Below are positions 43,618-53,573 of a DNA stretch of 64,000 nt, in pieces. Each line of letters begins with the position of its first letter. Positions within the stretch are counted from its first letter, which is position 1. The notes under the pieces were generated by a model, which saw nothing but the letters and a program-made list of their open reading frames with translations, was not told the DNA's origin and searched no databases. The stretch spans positions 1 through 64,000 of the forward strand of contig NZ_NPOA01000016.1 in the NCBI RefSeq assembly GCF_002287375.1, given 5' to 3'. Origin of the DNA: Virgibacillus profundi. GTDB taxonomy: Bacteria; Bacillota; Bacilli; Bacillales; Amphibacillaceae. A program made the translations under genes and the position numbers.

Positions 43618-45006
43618 ATGGAACTTCAATCAAATCCCCAATTATTATGGTTTATTGGGGTCTACGCCTTAATTATGGTTGGATTAGGATTTTATATGTC
43701 AAAGAAGATATCGAGCAGTAAAGACTTTATCCTAGCCGGAAAAAGCTTAGGACCATTTGTATTGATGGGTACCTTGCTAGCAACCTGGACAGGGAGTGGA
43801 AGCATTTCAGGAGGGGAAACATCTGTTGCCTATAGTTTTGGTATAATCCCTTCCTTCATGTTAATGGTACCGACTGTAATCGGTATTCTTGTACTTTATG
43901 TAGCGGCGCCGAAAATCAGGGCATTTGGAAAATATACAATTTCAGGTATTCTTGAAGAAAAATATGGTGTTACAGCCCGCAATCTTGCAAGTATCATTGT
44001 ACTTTTAGCTTATGTCGGCATCGTTTCTTACCAACTAAAAGGTTTTGGATTCATTCTTAACCTGACAACAGGAATGAGTGTAGAAATCGGTACGATAATA
44101 GCTGCAGTCTTAATCATATTTCTTGCGATGATTGGCGGACTTAAATCTGTCTCTCAAACAGATGCACTAAGCGGATTTTTGATGGTTGGCGGTTTATTAA
44201 TCACTGTACCAACCATTTTCGCAATTGCCGGAGGATGGGATTCTATCGTTGAAAATGTTCCGGACTCTCATCTAACTGCAACAGGAGGATTAACAACAAT
44301 CCAGCTGATGGGTTATCTGCTTCCTTCCTTATTTCTTTTACTTGGTGACCAAAACATGTATCAACGTTTAGCATCCTCAAAAGGAGATGCATCAGCTAAA
44401 AAGGCTCAAATCGGTTGGTTAGTAATAATGATAATTATTTCTCCGTCTATTTCACTAATAGCATTTGCCTCGCGTTCTCTTTTCCCCGATATCGAGCCCG
44501 GAATGGCACTAATGGCAACAACCCTTGCACTGCCGTTATGGATAGGTGGTATTTTACTCGCAGCAGCTGCTGCCTTTATCATTACAACTGGTAACTCCTA
44601 TTTACTTTCTGCTGCAACAAATTTGACTTATGATATATATGGAAAGTATATTAATCGGAATGCGTCAGATAAAAAACAATTAAGAATGACAAAAGTGTTT
44701 ATCGTGATCCTTGGTGCATTGGCATATTTATTGATCCGCTTTTTCCCAACTGTATTAGAAGTCCAAATGTATGCTTATACTGTTTATGGTGCAGGAATTA
44801 CACCAGCCGTATTAGCTGTATTTTTCTGGAAACGTGTGAATGCGTCTGGTGGTATTTCTTCCATGATTACTGGTGTTGTAACAACATTAGTGTGGGAAAT
44901 TGTGCTTAATAGACCTTTTGAATTAAACAGTGCAGTCATTTCAGTTCCAGCTGCGTTTATCGTATTAATAGTTGTAACATTAGCAACACAAAAGGAAAAA
45001 ATGTAA
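43618..45006 (+). CDS. Sodium:solute symporter (SSS family)
   Basis: 462 aa from ATG 43618, ten bases after CAGGAG. About 13 hydrophobic segments. SSS hallmarks: SSKDFILAGKSLGPFVLMGT, GGLKSVSQTDALSGFLM and LLPSLFLLLGDQNMYQRLAS. Substrates in the family range from proline and pantothenate to choline-like solutes. Cotranscribed with an M24 peptidase 22 bases later, so uptake of a peptide or an acylated amino acid is plausible. It has its own upstream region, separate from ectABC. Confidence 0.87.
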   Translation: MELQSNPQLLWFIGVYALIMVGLGFYMSKKISSSKDFILAGKSLGPFVLMGTLLATWTGSGSISGGETSVAYSFGIIPSFMLMVPTVIGILVLYVAAPKIRAFGKYTISGILEEKYGVTARNLASIIVLLAYVGIVSYQLKGFGFILNLTTGMSVEIGTIIAAVLIIFLAMIGGLKSVSQTDALSGFLMVGGLLITVPTIFAIAGGWDSIVENVPDSHLTATGGLTTIQLMGYLLPSLFLLLGDQNMYQRLASSKGDASAKKAQIGWLVIMIIISPSISLIAFASRSLFPDIEPGMALMATTLALPLWIGGILLAAAAAFIITTGNSYLLSAATNLTYDIYGKYINRNASDKKQLRMTKVFIVILGALAYLLIRFFPTVLEVQMYAYTVYGAGITPAVLAVFFWKRVNASGGISSMITGVVTTLVWEIVLNRPFELNSAVISVPAAFIVLIVVTLATQKEKM

Positions 45007-45028
45007 TTATCGATAGGAGTGTCAAAAT

Positions 45029-46129
45029 ATGCGAGAACGTTTAGCATCCGTAACAGCTTGGATGAACAAAAATAATATAGCAGCAGCATTTGTGAATTCA
45101 ACCGAGAATGTATTCTATTTATCTAATTTCTACACCGACCCACATGAACGACTCATGGGAATTTTCGTATTCAAACAAGCGCAACCATTGTTTGTCCTGC
45201 CAGCGATGGAAGCAGGTCAATTAAAAGATGCCGGTTGGGAGTACGAGATCATCGGGTATTCGGATCATGAAAACCCATGGGAACTAATTAAAACTTCCCT
45301 TGAAACAAGAGATCTTGCCAAAGCGGAATCAGTTGCCATTGAAAAAGAATTTCTATCCTACGGACGGAGTGAAGCCTTCCTTGCTTTTTTCCCGGAAGCG
45401 AAGGTAGTTTCAGTGGAAGATAAACTAAATGAAATGCGTGTAGTAAAAGATGAAAAAGAAATTGCTATTATTCGTCGTGCAGCTAAGATGGCTGATTTTG
45501 GAGTCCAGGTAGGTGTAGATGCCCTTAAGGAAGGGATTAGTGAAATGGAAGTTTTAGCAAAAATTGAATTTGAACTGAAGAAAAAAGGGATCCGTGAAAT
45601 GTCTTTTTCGACCATGGTTCTATTTGGTGAACAATCCGGTGATCCGCACGGTAACCCAGGCGATCGAAAGTTGAAAGCCGGTGACGTGGTTTTATTCGAT
45701 TTAGGGGTTATACTTGACGGATATTGTTCTGATATCACTCGTACAGTTGCTTTTAAATCAGTCACAGAAAAACAAAAAGAAATCTATAATACGGTGTTAA
45801 AAGCCGAGCTGGCTTCCTTAGAATTAAGTAAACCAGGCACTCGCATTGGAGATTTAGACAAAATTGCACGGGATTTGATTACCGAAGCAGGATATGGCGA
45901 CTACTTCCCACATCGCATCGGACATGGTATGGGAATAAACGTCCATGAATTTCCTTCCATGAGCCACTTAAATGATGGAATAGTAAGAGAAGGAATGGTA
46001 TATACGATTGAACCTGGCATTTATTTACCAGGAATAGGTGGAGTAAGAATAGAAGATGATGTGCTTGTTACGGCAGATGGTTTTGAAACACTGACCAAAT
46101 TTCCGAAAGAACTGCAAATAATTGAATAA
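45029..46129 (+). CDS. M24-family metallopeptidase (Xaa-Pro dipeptidase type)
   Basis: 366 aa. N-terminal creatinase-like domain (1-130), then the pita-bread catalytic domain with all five metal ligands: VLFDLGV, YCSDITRT, HRIGHGMG, YTIEPGIY and VRIEDDVL. Closest in pattern to PepQ/YkvY dipeptidases. M24 also contains ectoine hydrolase DoeA, so its place behind ectABC and a solute symporter leaves an ectoine-linked role open, but no doeB partner is here. TAGGAGTG precedes the ATG. Confidence 0.85.
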   Translation: MRERLASVTAWMNKNNIAAAFVNSTENVFYLSNFYTDPHERLMGIFVFKQAQPLFVLPAMEAGQLKDAGWEYEIIGYSDHENPWELIKTSLETRDLAKAESVAIEKEFLSYGRSEAFLAFFPEAKVVSVEDKLNEMRVVKDEKEIAIIRRAAKMADFGVQVGVDALKEGISEMEVLAKIEFELKKKGIREMSFSTMVLFGEQSGDPHGNPGDRKLKAGDVVLFDLGVILDGYCSDITRTVAFKSVTEKQKEIYNTVLKAELASLELSKPGTRIGDLDKIARDLITEAGYGDYFPHRIGHGMGINVHEFPSMSHLNDGIVREGMVYTIEPGIYLPGIGGVRIEDDVLVTADGFETLTKFPKELQIIE

Positions 46130-46264
46130 TATAATCAAGAAAAGTGCAATGTTTATATGATGAGGTCCGCATTGGCGCTATCCTGTCTCCTCTAATAAAT
46201 CCAGTATCCCTAAAAGTTTGTAGAGTTGTACACTATAAATGTGCGAAGGAAGCTTCTAGTGGAG

Positions 46265-46410
46265 CGAGAGCATCTCAGAATCGAGCGACTGCTACTTCAA
46301 ATCGCACGGGTAACACCGCTATTCAAGTGACAACTTCTAAGCAAAATTGCTGCCACCCGAAGTTGCATCCATTCGAAGCAGTTTGATATAAAACGTTGCT
46401 TCCTTTCAGC
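46265..46410. repeat. Dispersed ~130-bp repeat, copy 1
   Basis: This block is related along its length to 53448-53573; best match is TCCATTCGAAGCAG here and TCCACTCGAAGCAG there, with TGATATAA and TTGCTTCCTTT following. The copy here is not within a gene. An 80-codon plus frame across it is not credible as a protein. Confidence 0.6.
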
Positions 46411-46434
46411 TTTGGCAAAACACCCACCCTCTTC

Positions 46435-46635
46435 TTAAAATTTACGAATATCTTCATTTTCCGATTTTCCATTACCCCTTTTTATAACAAACAAAATAAA
46501 ATATATAATACCAATAAAAACAAACCCAATTCCTAATCCTTCTATCCATCTTGGCCCATAAAACCCATCAAAATAAGTAAGGGTGAAAAGTAATGTGCCA
46601 ATCGTAATATAGATAGCAGAAACAACTTCTCTCAT
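46435..46635 (-). CDS. Small membrane protein, 66 aa
   Basis: ATG at 46633-46635 lies behind GGGGAGTG. Two membrane helices (VVSAIYITIGTLLFTLTYF and IEGLGIGFVFIGIIYFILFV) are joined by GFYGPRW. Unrecognised family. It follows the MFS pseudogene by 21 bases on the same strand. Confidence 0.6.
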   Translation of the reverse strand: MREVVSAIYITIGTLLFTLTYFDGFYGPRWIEGLGIGFVFIGIIYFILFVIKRGNGKSENEDIRKF

Positions 46636-46656
46636 CGATTTGATCACTCCCCATTT

Positions 46657-47897
46657 TTATTTTACTTCAACATTTAATTCCTCTGCTTCATGGTAAAACT
46701 GTTTTTTATTCGGCTTTAATACTGAAAATGTAAAGACAATAGATGAAAGCAACATGACAATTGCCAATGCGACAATCGTCAGCCTTAATGAAACAAGGTC
46801 TCCCGCAACCCCGATTGCCAGAATAAATACTACTTGAACAGCACTTTGGATTAACTGGTAAATGCTTGTAACTCTCCCCATTATTTCAACAGGAACATTG
46901 TTTTGGTAGAAAGTCATGATTCCTGCATTTAAGAACACATTAAAGAAACCCAGGATTACAAATCCAACAACAATTGATGCAAAAGACCACGAGAATGCAT
47001 AGATTACATAACCAACTGTCATCATGATCAGACCAATTGTAATCATATACCTAAGGGAAATTTTATTTGAAAAAATCGATAATAAAATTGCACCGATAAC
47101 AGAACCAATTCCAGTTATACTAATCAACAGACTATAGTCAAATTCAGACAGTCCGATTACTTGTTGGGTAAAAACGACTTCTTGTGCATCCATTGCAAAA
47201 GAGAAAATCATAATAATAATAAATCCAAGATAGACAAATGATACATATTTATTTTCTGACATGTACTTCTTAACGACCGTAAAGTCACGAATCACTTGTG
47301 ACACAGTCAATGTTGGAATCGTTTCTTTATCAATGTTTTCTTTTTCAGGAAGAAATAATAATAAAATTGCTGAAATCACAAAGAATATTGCAGTAAGCCA
47401 TAATGTTACTTCAACAGAAGTTAATAATATGAGTGAACCACCAATTGCAGGACCAATAATAAATGCTCCGGAACTTGCAAATGAGCGAATCGAGTTAAAG
47501 CGTTTTCTTTTTTCCTTTGGAATAAGAATGGCAACATATGTCATTGATGATGGATTAAAAAAGCCTTTGCCACACTTAAGACAACCAGGATCCCATAAAT
47601 TACCACCATGTTTGGGGCTAATGGAATCAGGCAGATGAACACCGCTCGGATGATGTATGTTACCATCATTACTTTTCTTTTGCTTCGGTAATCAATAAAA
47701 CTTCCTGTCCAGAGCTTTGTTACAATATTTGTTAATGGGCCAATAATCCAAAGCCCCGCAACAGCTGCCGCTGAACCTGTGAGTTGAAATACAATAATAT
47801 TAATCACAACCAAGTAAATAAAGTCCCCAATACTTGAAATCCCAATCGACGACAATAATATCGTTGGATCTTTCCAGCCTTTTAAGCTTTTTACCAT
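46657..47897 (-). pseudogene. MFS efflux transporter split by a frameshift
   Basis: The N-terminal part (from ATG 47895-47897 behind GGAGAG; GISSIGDFIYLVVINIIVFQ, GPLTNIVTKLWTGSFIDYRS) ends at AKAFLIHHQ stop at 47541. The next frame supplies MTYVAILIPKEKRKRFNSIR and ten further membrane segments. Adding one T to the run of six (47557-47562) joins them as AKAFFNPSSMTYVAIL, the expected MFS reading. Together about 414 aa and 12 membrane segments, like Mef-type exporters. Either a true frameshift, slippage-prone phase switching, or a sequencing error. Confidence 0.8.
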
Positions 47898-48098
47898 ACA
47901 CAGTCTCTCCATTATGTATTTTTAGGTAAGCATAGCATATAACTGCTTATATCATTTAGCTGAACAGGCCAACTATTTTACTATTCAACCTAAGCGTATA
48001 TCTTTTCACAACATTTATATTTATTTTAACATAAACATTCAGTATACATTGCAAAACAAAATAGAAATTAAGAACAGTTCAAATCACATACGAGCCAA

Positions 48099-48137
48099 CA
48101 AAAAAATGACCATCAATCTGCTTAGATGGTCATTTTA
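48099..48137 (-). terminator. Terminator of the cueP gene
   Basis: AAATGACCATC pairs with GATGGTCATTT around AATCTGCTTA; TTTTTTTG follows on the minus strand. Confidence 0.85.
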
Positions 48138-48175
48138 CTTTTTAGAAACATTTCCGATAGCACGGGAAACTATAT

Positions 48176-48727
48176 TTAAACACTTGAACTTTCTTTCAAT
48201 TGAATGGTTGTAATGCAGGTATTGTCACCCTCAAACGTGGAAAACTCTGATTCTGCAGTTTTCCCATTATGTGAAATTTCTACATGAAACGTCTTGTCAC
48301 GCGGTAGCCACAGATCGATAAATCCATTTGGCATTGAATTCATTGTCTCGTCCACTATTACATTGCCATCCATGTCTTCAATCAATACGCTGAACGCTTC
48401 ATCCACCATTTCTCCCTGGCAACCGGTTAAGCTATGAATTTCACATGGATGTGTTTGCTCAACATATGGTGCGATGGAAACAAAGAACTCATCTTCAGGC
48501 AAATCATAGGTTAACTGGTTTTCGTCACTGTCAGTCACAATGAGATCATGAGACGTAATTGATGCAGATTCAGAAGTTTTTTCACCTATACTGTAATCAT
48601 TTACCAATTGCTTCATATCTTGTGTTTCGCTTTCTTCTTTCACACTTTCTTCACCATTTGCCGAATATATATATACTCCAAATCCAACAACAACCAATAC
48701 CGTAAATACTGAGATTATTCTTTTCAT
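48176..48727 (-). CDS. cueP: CueP-like extracytoplasmic copper-binding protein
   Basis: 183 aa with an N-terminal signal or anchor (IISVFTVLVVVGFGVYIYS). The conserved Cys cluster is HPCEIHSLTGCQGE (near 93-106) with a third Cys in DNTCITT near the C-terminus, the pattern of CueP. In Salmonella CueP is periplasmic, binds Cu and supplies superoxide dismutase; in a Gram-positive it would sit on the membrane exterior. Other copper genes lie 1-4 kb away. Confidence 0.85.
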   Translation of the reverse strand: MKRIISVFTVLVVVGFGVYIYSANGEESVKEESETQDMKQLVNDYSIGEKTSESASITSHDLIVTDSDENQLTYDLPEDEFFVSIAPYVEQTHPCEIHSLTGCQGEMVDEAFSVLIEDMDGNVIVDETMNSMPNGFIDLWLPRDKTFHVEISHNGKTAESEFSTFEGDNTCITTIQLKESSSV

Positions 48728-48884
48728 TTATTTTCATCATCCTATCTTTTATTTCAGTGGTTAATTCTATTAAAACATTTTCTGCCCATCAAATTGCACC
48801 TGACTTATGTATACTTTCTTACAAATTTATTTTCCCTACTTTTTAGAAACATGGTAATTGAATTGCTCCATCTCCTGTTTGAAA

Positions 48885-49349
48885 CTATTTAGATTTTAAG
48901 GATGATGAACGTGGACGGAACGCAAGGACTTGCCCATTCTTCTTATCATTAAAAATACCTTTTAGTCTGGAAATCACCCATGCCCCCTGTGAACCGAGGA
49001 GACTCAACAAATAATCGACACCAGCAGGGCTTCCAAAGACCCATCTGTCTAGAGGCTTATCATCGAATTCGGGATGGGTAATTTGATAATACACATCAAT
49101 TCTTATCATTTCATTCATGATATTGTCACTGGCAGCATTGAATATATAGTAATCCTGAAGATGATTATTTTTCACCACCCCAAGTCCGAGTATTTTTATC
49201 AGATCATAATCAATCGAATGATTATCCACGCCATACAGCCGCTCCACTTTATGATCAATATATCCTGTTTCTGTTATGACTTCATAATCAATTCCATCAA
49301 CAAGTTCGGTGGCATCAACATAAAATAGGTTTGTTTGCTTCATATTCAT
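48885..49349 (-). CDS. Hypothetical protein, 154 aa
   Basis: A soluble protein with no signal, Cys or metal motif (MNMKQTNLFYVDATELVDGI... KPLDRWVFGSPAGVDYLLSL). CCAGGAGGG precedes the ATG. I do not recognise it. It lies between cueP and copB on the same strand but with gaps of 150-250 bases, so cotranscription is uncertain. Confidence 0.6.
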   Translation of the reverse strand: MNMKQTNLFYVDATELVDGIDYEVITETGYIDHKVERLYGVDNHSIDYDLIKILGLGVVKNNHLQDYYIFNAASDNIMNEMIRIDVYYQITHPEFDDKPLDRWVFGSPAGVDYLLSLLGSQGAWVISRLKGIFNDKKNGQVLAFRPRSSSLKSK

Positions 49350-49599
49350 TTAAAACCCTCCTGGAAATTCATAAATACTTAGCCCTCATGAAAATACACT
49401 ATTATACATATTATTGATTTTAGCAGAAGGGTTATACATATTAGCGCTCAGGACAAGCGTTTGAGTATTTAGTAACCATTGTACTTTTGTGTCAACCTTG
49501 CTTTTTTAGTTGGTTTATATGTTAATTATAGGCTACCATAGTCATATTGTGATTAAATTCACATAAATGTCGAAATAATTGCTTAGCAGGAAACCCTGC

Positions 49600-51696
49600 T
49601 CAGTCAATCTTTAGTAATTGTGCATTTACCGCACATATAATCGTACTTAGTGACATAACTACTGCCCCAATAGCCGGGGTTATAACAATTCCAATATTAA
49701 TTAAAATACCTGCCGCTAATGGAATGGCAATAATGTTATACCCTGCAGCCCAACCTAGGTTTTGAACCATTTTTCGATGACTGGCTTTGGATAATTTAAC
49801 GATATTTAAAATATCCTTAGGATTACTATTCACTAAAACTACGTCAGCTGTTTCAATGGCAACATCTGTACCTGTTCCAATAGCAATTCCTAAATCCGCT
49901 TCCGCTAAAGCAGGTGCATCATTAATTCCATCACCAATCATTGCAACTTTTTTACCACCCTGCTTTAAATCCTTTACATTATTCGATTTTTCGTGTGGCA
50001 AAACTTCTGCAATTATCTTTGAGATCCCTAACGCTTCACCGACATAATTTGCCACCCTGGTATTATCTCCTGTCATCATAACCGTTTCTATCCCACGATC
50101 ATTTAATTCTTTGATCACTTGATATGAAGACTCTCTAATAATATCTGCTAAAGCAATCATCCCTTGAAGCACATTATCCTTTAAAACAAAGACAACTGTT
50201 TTTCCCTGTTGCGCCAGTTGATCAAATGCTTTCTCATCATATGAAATATTGTTCGAGCTCATCGCCCCAGGACTGACAACTGCAATTTCCTCACCATTTA
50301 CTTCTGCAACCAGTCCTTTACCAGTTAAATTTTTATAATTTTTCACATCGTAAGCATCTAATTTACGCGCTTTTCCTTCTTTTACAATTCCTTTTGCGAT
50401 TGGATGATCTGATTGGGTTTCCACTGAGTAAGCTAATTTTAATAACTCTTCTTCACTCACATTACTGCTCGGGTGAAGATCAGTAACCCCAAAGTTCCCT
50501 TCTGTTAAGGTACCTGTTTTATCAAACACAACACGATCCACCTTCCATCCACTTTCAAAAGGTGTACGATTACGAATCAGCAATCCCTTTTTAGCTGCAA
50601 TGGATGTTGATCTTGAAGTTACCAATGGCCCTGCTAAACCGAGAGCATGTGGACAGGCTATAATTAAAACAGTTACCATTCTTTCCAGAGCAAATTCGAA
50701 ATCTCCTGTTGTTGCCCAATAAGCTAACGTAATTATCCCAACAATTATTGCAACATAAAATAACCATTTAGCAGCACTGTCAGCAAATCCCTGGGCTTTT
50801 GATTTTGTTTTTTCAGCATCACTTACTAATTTAATAACCTGGGAAAGGTAGGTGTCTTCTCCGGTTTTGCTAACTTTAATTTTTAACACACCATCACCAT
50901 TAACTGCTCCACCAATCGCTTCCATGCCGGGTGATTTTTCTACAGGGACTGACTCACCGGTTAACATAGATTCATCGACAGACGATTCCCCTTCAAATAT
51001 TTCCCCATCAAGTGGAATTTTTTCCCCGGATTTAACTAAAATCTGATCCCCGGGATGCAAATCCTCAACCGTTACTTCTACAATATTTCCGGATTCATCT
51101 ATTTTATGAGCTTCCTTCGGCATTAGTTTAATTAGTTCCTCCAATGCTTTTGAAGCACCCATAATGGATTTCATTTCAATCCAGTGACCTAGCAGCATGA
51201 TAACTATTAATGTTGCCAATTCAAAAAAGAAATCACTGCCCTCGATAAAGAATGCTGTTAATGTACTGTACACATAGGATGTTACGATAGCTAAAGAAAT
51301 TAACATCATCATTCCAGGCGTTTTCTCTTTAAGTTCCTCCCATGCTCCCAGTAAAAACGGTTTTCCACCATAGAAAAACACAATTGTGGAAAGTATGAAT
51401 AATAATAAGATATCACCGGTAAAGTTGACTTCATATCCAAAAAGCATTTGAATCATTTCAGACAAATATGAAATTGGTATAGCCAAAATAAGAGATACCC
51501 GGAAACGTTTCTTAAAATCTTCAATCATGTGTCCATGATGATCCCCATGTCCTCCGTGACCACCATGCCCGGAATGTTCGTTGTGATCCTGGTGTTCGTG
51601 ATGGTTATGATGTTCATGTTGTTCATAGTTATGTTCATGCTCATCATGATGATGTTCATGCCCTTTATCCTCATTATGATTATGATGTTTTGCCAT
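49600..51696 (-). CDS. copB: CopB-type P1B copper ATPase
   Basis: 698 aa. Residues 1-55 are extremely His-rich (over 20 His), a metal-binding tail in place of CxxC domains. Eight membrane segments; transport motif [10 protein letters not shown] (CPH, the P1B-3 CopB type), actuator TGES in [10 protein letters not shown], phosphorylation DKTGTLTEG, and [19 protein letters not shown] pumps export Cu (Cu+ or Cu2+, sometimes Ag). GAAAAAGGAGAG precedes the start. A CsoR-like palindrome lies 68 bases upstream. Confidence 0.93.
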   Translation of the reverse strand: MAKHHNHNEDKGHEHHHDEHEHNYEQHEHHNHHEHQDHNEHSGHGGHGGHGDHHGHMIEDFKKRFRVSLILAIPISYLSEMIQMLFGYEVNFTGDILLLFILSTIVFFYGGKPFLLGAWEELKEKTPGMMMLISLAIVTSYVYSTLTAFFIEGSDFFFELATLIVIMLLGHWIEMKSIMGASKALEELIKLMPKEAHKIDESGNIVEVTVEDLHPGDQILVKSGEKIPLDGEIFEGESSVDESMLTGESVPVEKSPGMEAIGGAVNGDGVLKIKVSKTGEDTYLSQVIKLVSDAEKTKSKAQGFADSAAKWLFYVAIIVGIITLAYWATTGDFEFALERMVTVLIIACPHALGLAGPLVTSRSTSIAAKKGLLIRNRTPFESGWKVDRVVFDKTGTLTEGNFGVTDLHPSSNVSEEELLKLAYSVETQSDHPIAKGIVKEGKARKLDAYDVKNYKNLTGKGLVAEVNGEEIAVVSPGAMSSNNISYDEKAFDQLAQQGKTVVFVLKDNVLQGMIALADIIRESSYQVIKELNDRGIETVMMTGDNTRVANYVGEALGISKIIAEVLPHEKSNNVKDLKQGGKKVAMIGDGINDAPALAEADLGIAIGTGTDVAIETADVVLVNSNPKDILNIVKLSKASHRKMVQNLGWAAGYNIIAIPLAAGILINIGIVITPAIGAVVMSLSTIICAVNAQLLKID

Positions 51697-51763
51697 TGTT
51701 TTCTCTCCTTTTTCAAAAGTGTACTGGAGGAATTAACCTTTATATTTTATACCATATCATACT

Positions 51764-51780
51764 ATACCTCTGTTAGGTAT
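51764..51780 (-). promoter_or_regulatory. CsoR-like palindrome upstream of copB
   Basis: ATACCT-CTGTT-AGGTAT, 6-bp arms and a 5-bp centre. The arms and spacing echo the palindrome upstream of the RclA-like gene at 53285. TATACC/GGTATA arms are typical of CsoR-class copper repressors. No csoR lies in the window. Confidence 0.6.
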
Positions 51781-51826
51781 TATTTGAACTTAAAATTTCA
51801 CTGGCTATTGAAAAGAGGTATAGAAG

Positions 51827-51853
51827 AACCTGTGGGGAAAATCTCCGCAGGTC
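51827..51853 (-). terminator. Terminator after the RclA-like gene
   Basis: GGACCTGCGGA pairs with TCCCCACAGGTTC on the minus strand, followed by TTCT. It separates the flavoprotein gene from copB. Confidence 0.5.
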
Positions 51854-51905
51854 CTTCCTGTTTGAATATATTCTTGAAATCATTCGAAAAAAACTTCCTA
51901 TCTGC

Positions 51906-53234
51906 TTATTCAATCGCAAATAGATTATTAAAGGATTCACTCATTACCGGATGATTATATACTTGATCTCTCAAATAAGTATATGGAGCGTCCAAATCCA
52001 TTGCCAGTTTCACCAGGTTGATTAATTCCGGTGATTCTGGACCAAACAGTGTAGCACCAAGAATTTTATCTTTTTTTTTATCGATGACGACTTTAAACAG
52101 TCCCCGCAAATCATCTATGACATGTGCTCGCGGATGGGACGCTACAGATAATTTACCTCCAGCAATTTCATAGCCCTTATCCTCTGCTTCTTTTGCAGTC
52201 ATGCCTACTCTTGATAAAGGAGGATCGATAAATACAGAATACGGAACATTTTTCCTGGCCATTAGTGAATATTCTTTGTCACCAAATAAATAGTTCATAA
52301 CAATACGATAGTCATCCAGGGAGATATACGTGAATTGCATCCCGCCTTTCACGTCACCAAGCGCCCATACATTGTCAACCTTTGTTTCCAGATGGTCATT
52401 GACCTTAATGGCTCCTTTTTCCGTAAGTTCAATCGAAGTATTCTCAAGACCAAGATGCTCCACATTAGGTTTGCGGCCAGTAGCAAGCAGCACTGCATTA
52501 GCAATCAAATCTTCACCATTGGATAACGCTAACTTGACTTCATCTTCACTTTTCTCTTCAACTTCCTCTGCTTTTGCTCCAAAAATGAACTGTATCCCTT
52601 TTTCTTCCAATACCTTTTGTACTTCTGCAGCAATTTCCGAATCTTCATAAGGCAACAGCTTATCCTCCGGTGTAATTACGGATACCTCTGATCCGAAATT
52701 TTGATACATCGAGGCATATTCCAGTCCTATATACCCTCCCCCGATAATTGCTAATTTTTTTGGCAGTTGTTTGCGATTGATCAGGGTTGTACTCGTATAG
52801 ACCTTATCTGAAGAAAGGTCGCCCTTCAAAGGAGGAATGTTACTTGTTGCACCTGTGTTGATAAAAATATGCTCAGCAGTTAAAATTTCCCTTTTTCCAT
52901 CCAATTCTATTTCCACTTCTTTATCTGAGCGGAATTTGGCTTCCGATACGTGAATGGTGACCTGGTCATTATCGGCAAGACTTTTGTAATTATTTTCCCG
53001 CAGTTTTTCCACTACCTTATCTTTTCGTTCAATCGCATCTGGATATGGCATTTTCATCAGCCCATCATGGACAAGTACTTTTGTAGGGATACATGCAATG
53101 TTGATACAAGTTCCTCCATACATGTTAGGATCCTTCTCAATCATTGCTACCTTCCAGCCTTTGTTGGCAAGTTCCCCGGCCAATGTTTTTCCAGCTTTTC
53201 CAAAACCAATTATTATTGCGTCATATGTTAACAA
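51906..53234 (-). CDS. RclA/MerA-like FAD oxidoreductase
   Basis: 442 aa pyridine nucleotide-disulfide oxidoreductase. FAD-binding GFGKAGKTLAGELANKGW, redox pair GGTCINIACIPTK (two Cys, five apart), NAD(P) site IGGGYIGLEYASMY, second FAD motif VWALGDVKGG, and C-terminal NHPVMSESFNNLF carrying the His. The CINIACIPTK wording matches RclA, reported as a Cu(II) reductase protecting against hypochlorous acid. Here a CsoR-like site precedes it and copB follows, which supports a copper role. AAAAAGGAG precedes the ATG. Confidence 0.87.
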   Translation of the reverse strand: MLTYDAIIIGFGKAGKTLAGELANKGWKVAMIEKDPNMYGGTCINIACIPTKVLVHDGLMKMPYPDAIERKDKVVEKLRENNYKSLADNDQVTIHVSEAKFRSDKEVEIELDGKREILTAEHIFINTGATSNIPPLKGDLSSDKVYTSTTLINRKQLPKKLAIIGGGYIGLEYASMYQNFGSEVSVITPEDKLLPYEDSEIAAEVQKVLEEKGIQFIFGAKAEEVEEKSEDEVKLALSNGEDLIANAVLLATGRKPNVEHLGLENTSIELTEKGAIKVNDHLETKVDNVWALGDVKGGMQFTYISLDDYRIVMNYLFGDKEYSLMARKNVPYSVFIDPPLSRVGMTAKEAEDKGYEIAGGKLSVASHPRAHVIDDLRGLFKVVIDKKKDKILGATLFGPESPELINLVKLAMDLDAPYTYLRDQVYNHPVMSESFNNLFAIE

Positions 53235-53284
53235 TTGATAAATTCTCCTTTTTAATTTGAATCATAAATTTATTCTATTAGTAC

Positions 53285-53303
53285 TATACCCATTTAGGGT
53301 ATA
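53285..53303 (-). promoter_or_regulatory. CsoR-like palindrome upstream of the RclA-like gene
   Basis: TATACCC-ATTTA-GGGTATA is a perfect 7-5-7 inverted repeat, 51 bases before the ATG. It matches the CsoR consensus better than the copB site and shares the flank ACTATACC with it. Confidence 0.7.
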
Positions 53304-53447
53304 ATAAAAACTAATATAACTTTCTGACGCTTAAAATGTAGTTGATAGATAATGATGATGGAAGACTTTAGAAAGAAATGAAGGAACACTTATAATGAGG
53401 ATATATTACAGGGGGTAAATACTGTTGTTTTGAAACTTCCTAATCAA

Positions 53448-53573
53448 GTAAGGGCATCACTCAATCAAGCGGTAATACTGCTGATTCGGGCGGCAGCATC
53501 TCTAAATAGATTTGCTGTCGCCCGACGTTCCATCCACTCGAAGCAGTGTATGATATAATACATTACTTCCTTT
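53448..53573. repeat. Dispersed ~130-bp repeat, copy 2, with hairpin
   Basis: Related to 46265-46410. It contains a near-perfect hairpin, GGGCGGCAGCATCTCTAAAT paired with its complement up to 53523. The last ~24 codons of the carbamoylase gene lie inside it. Confidence 0.6.

Noticed and set aside
45029-46129. Ectoine hydrolase DoeA
   Set aside because: Not adopted as the call: motifs fit general M24 dipeptidases and no doeB or ectoine-catabolic regulator is present. Kept as a hypothesis only.
46144-46386. 80-codon plus-strand ORF after the M24 peptidase
   Set aside because: No RBS, odd composition, and it runs through the dispersed repeat shared with 53448-53573.
51529-51954. 141-codon plus-strand ORF rich in Met and Ile
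   Set aside because: It is the mirror of the His-rich N-terminus of copB (CAT repeats read as ATG). No RBS and no sensible protein.
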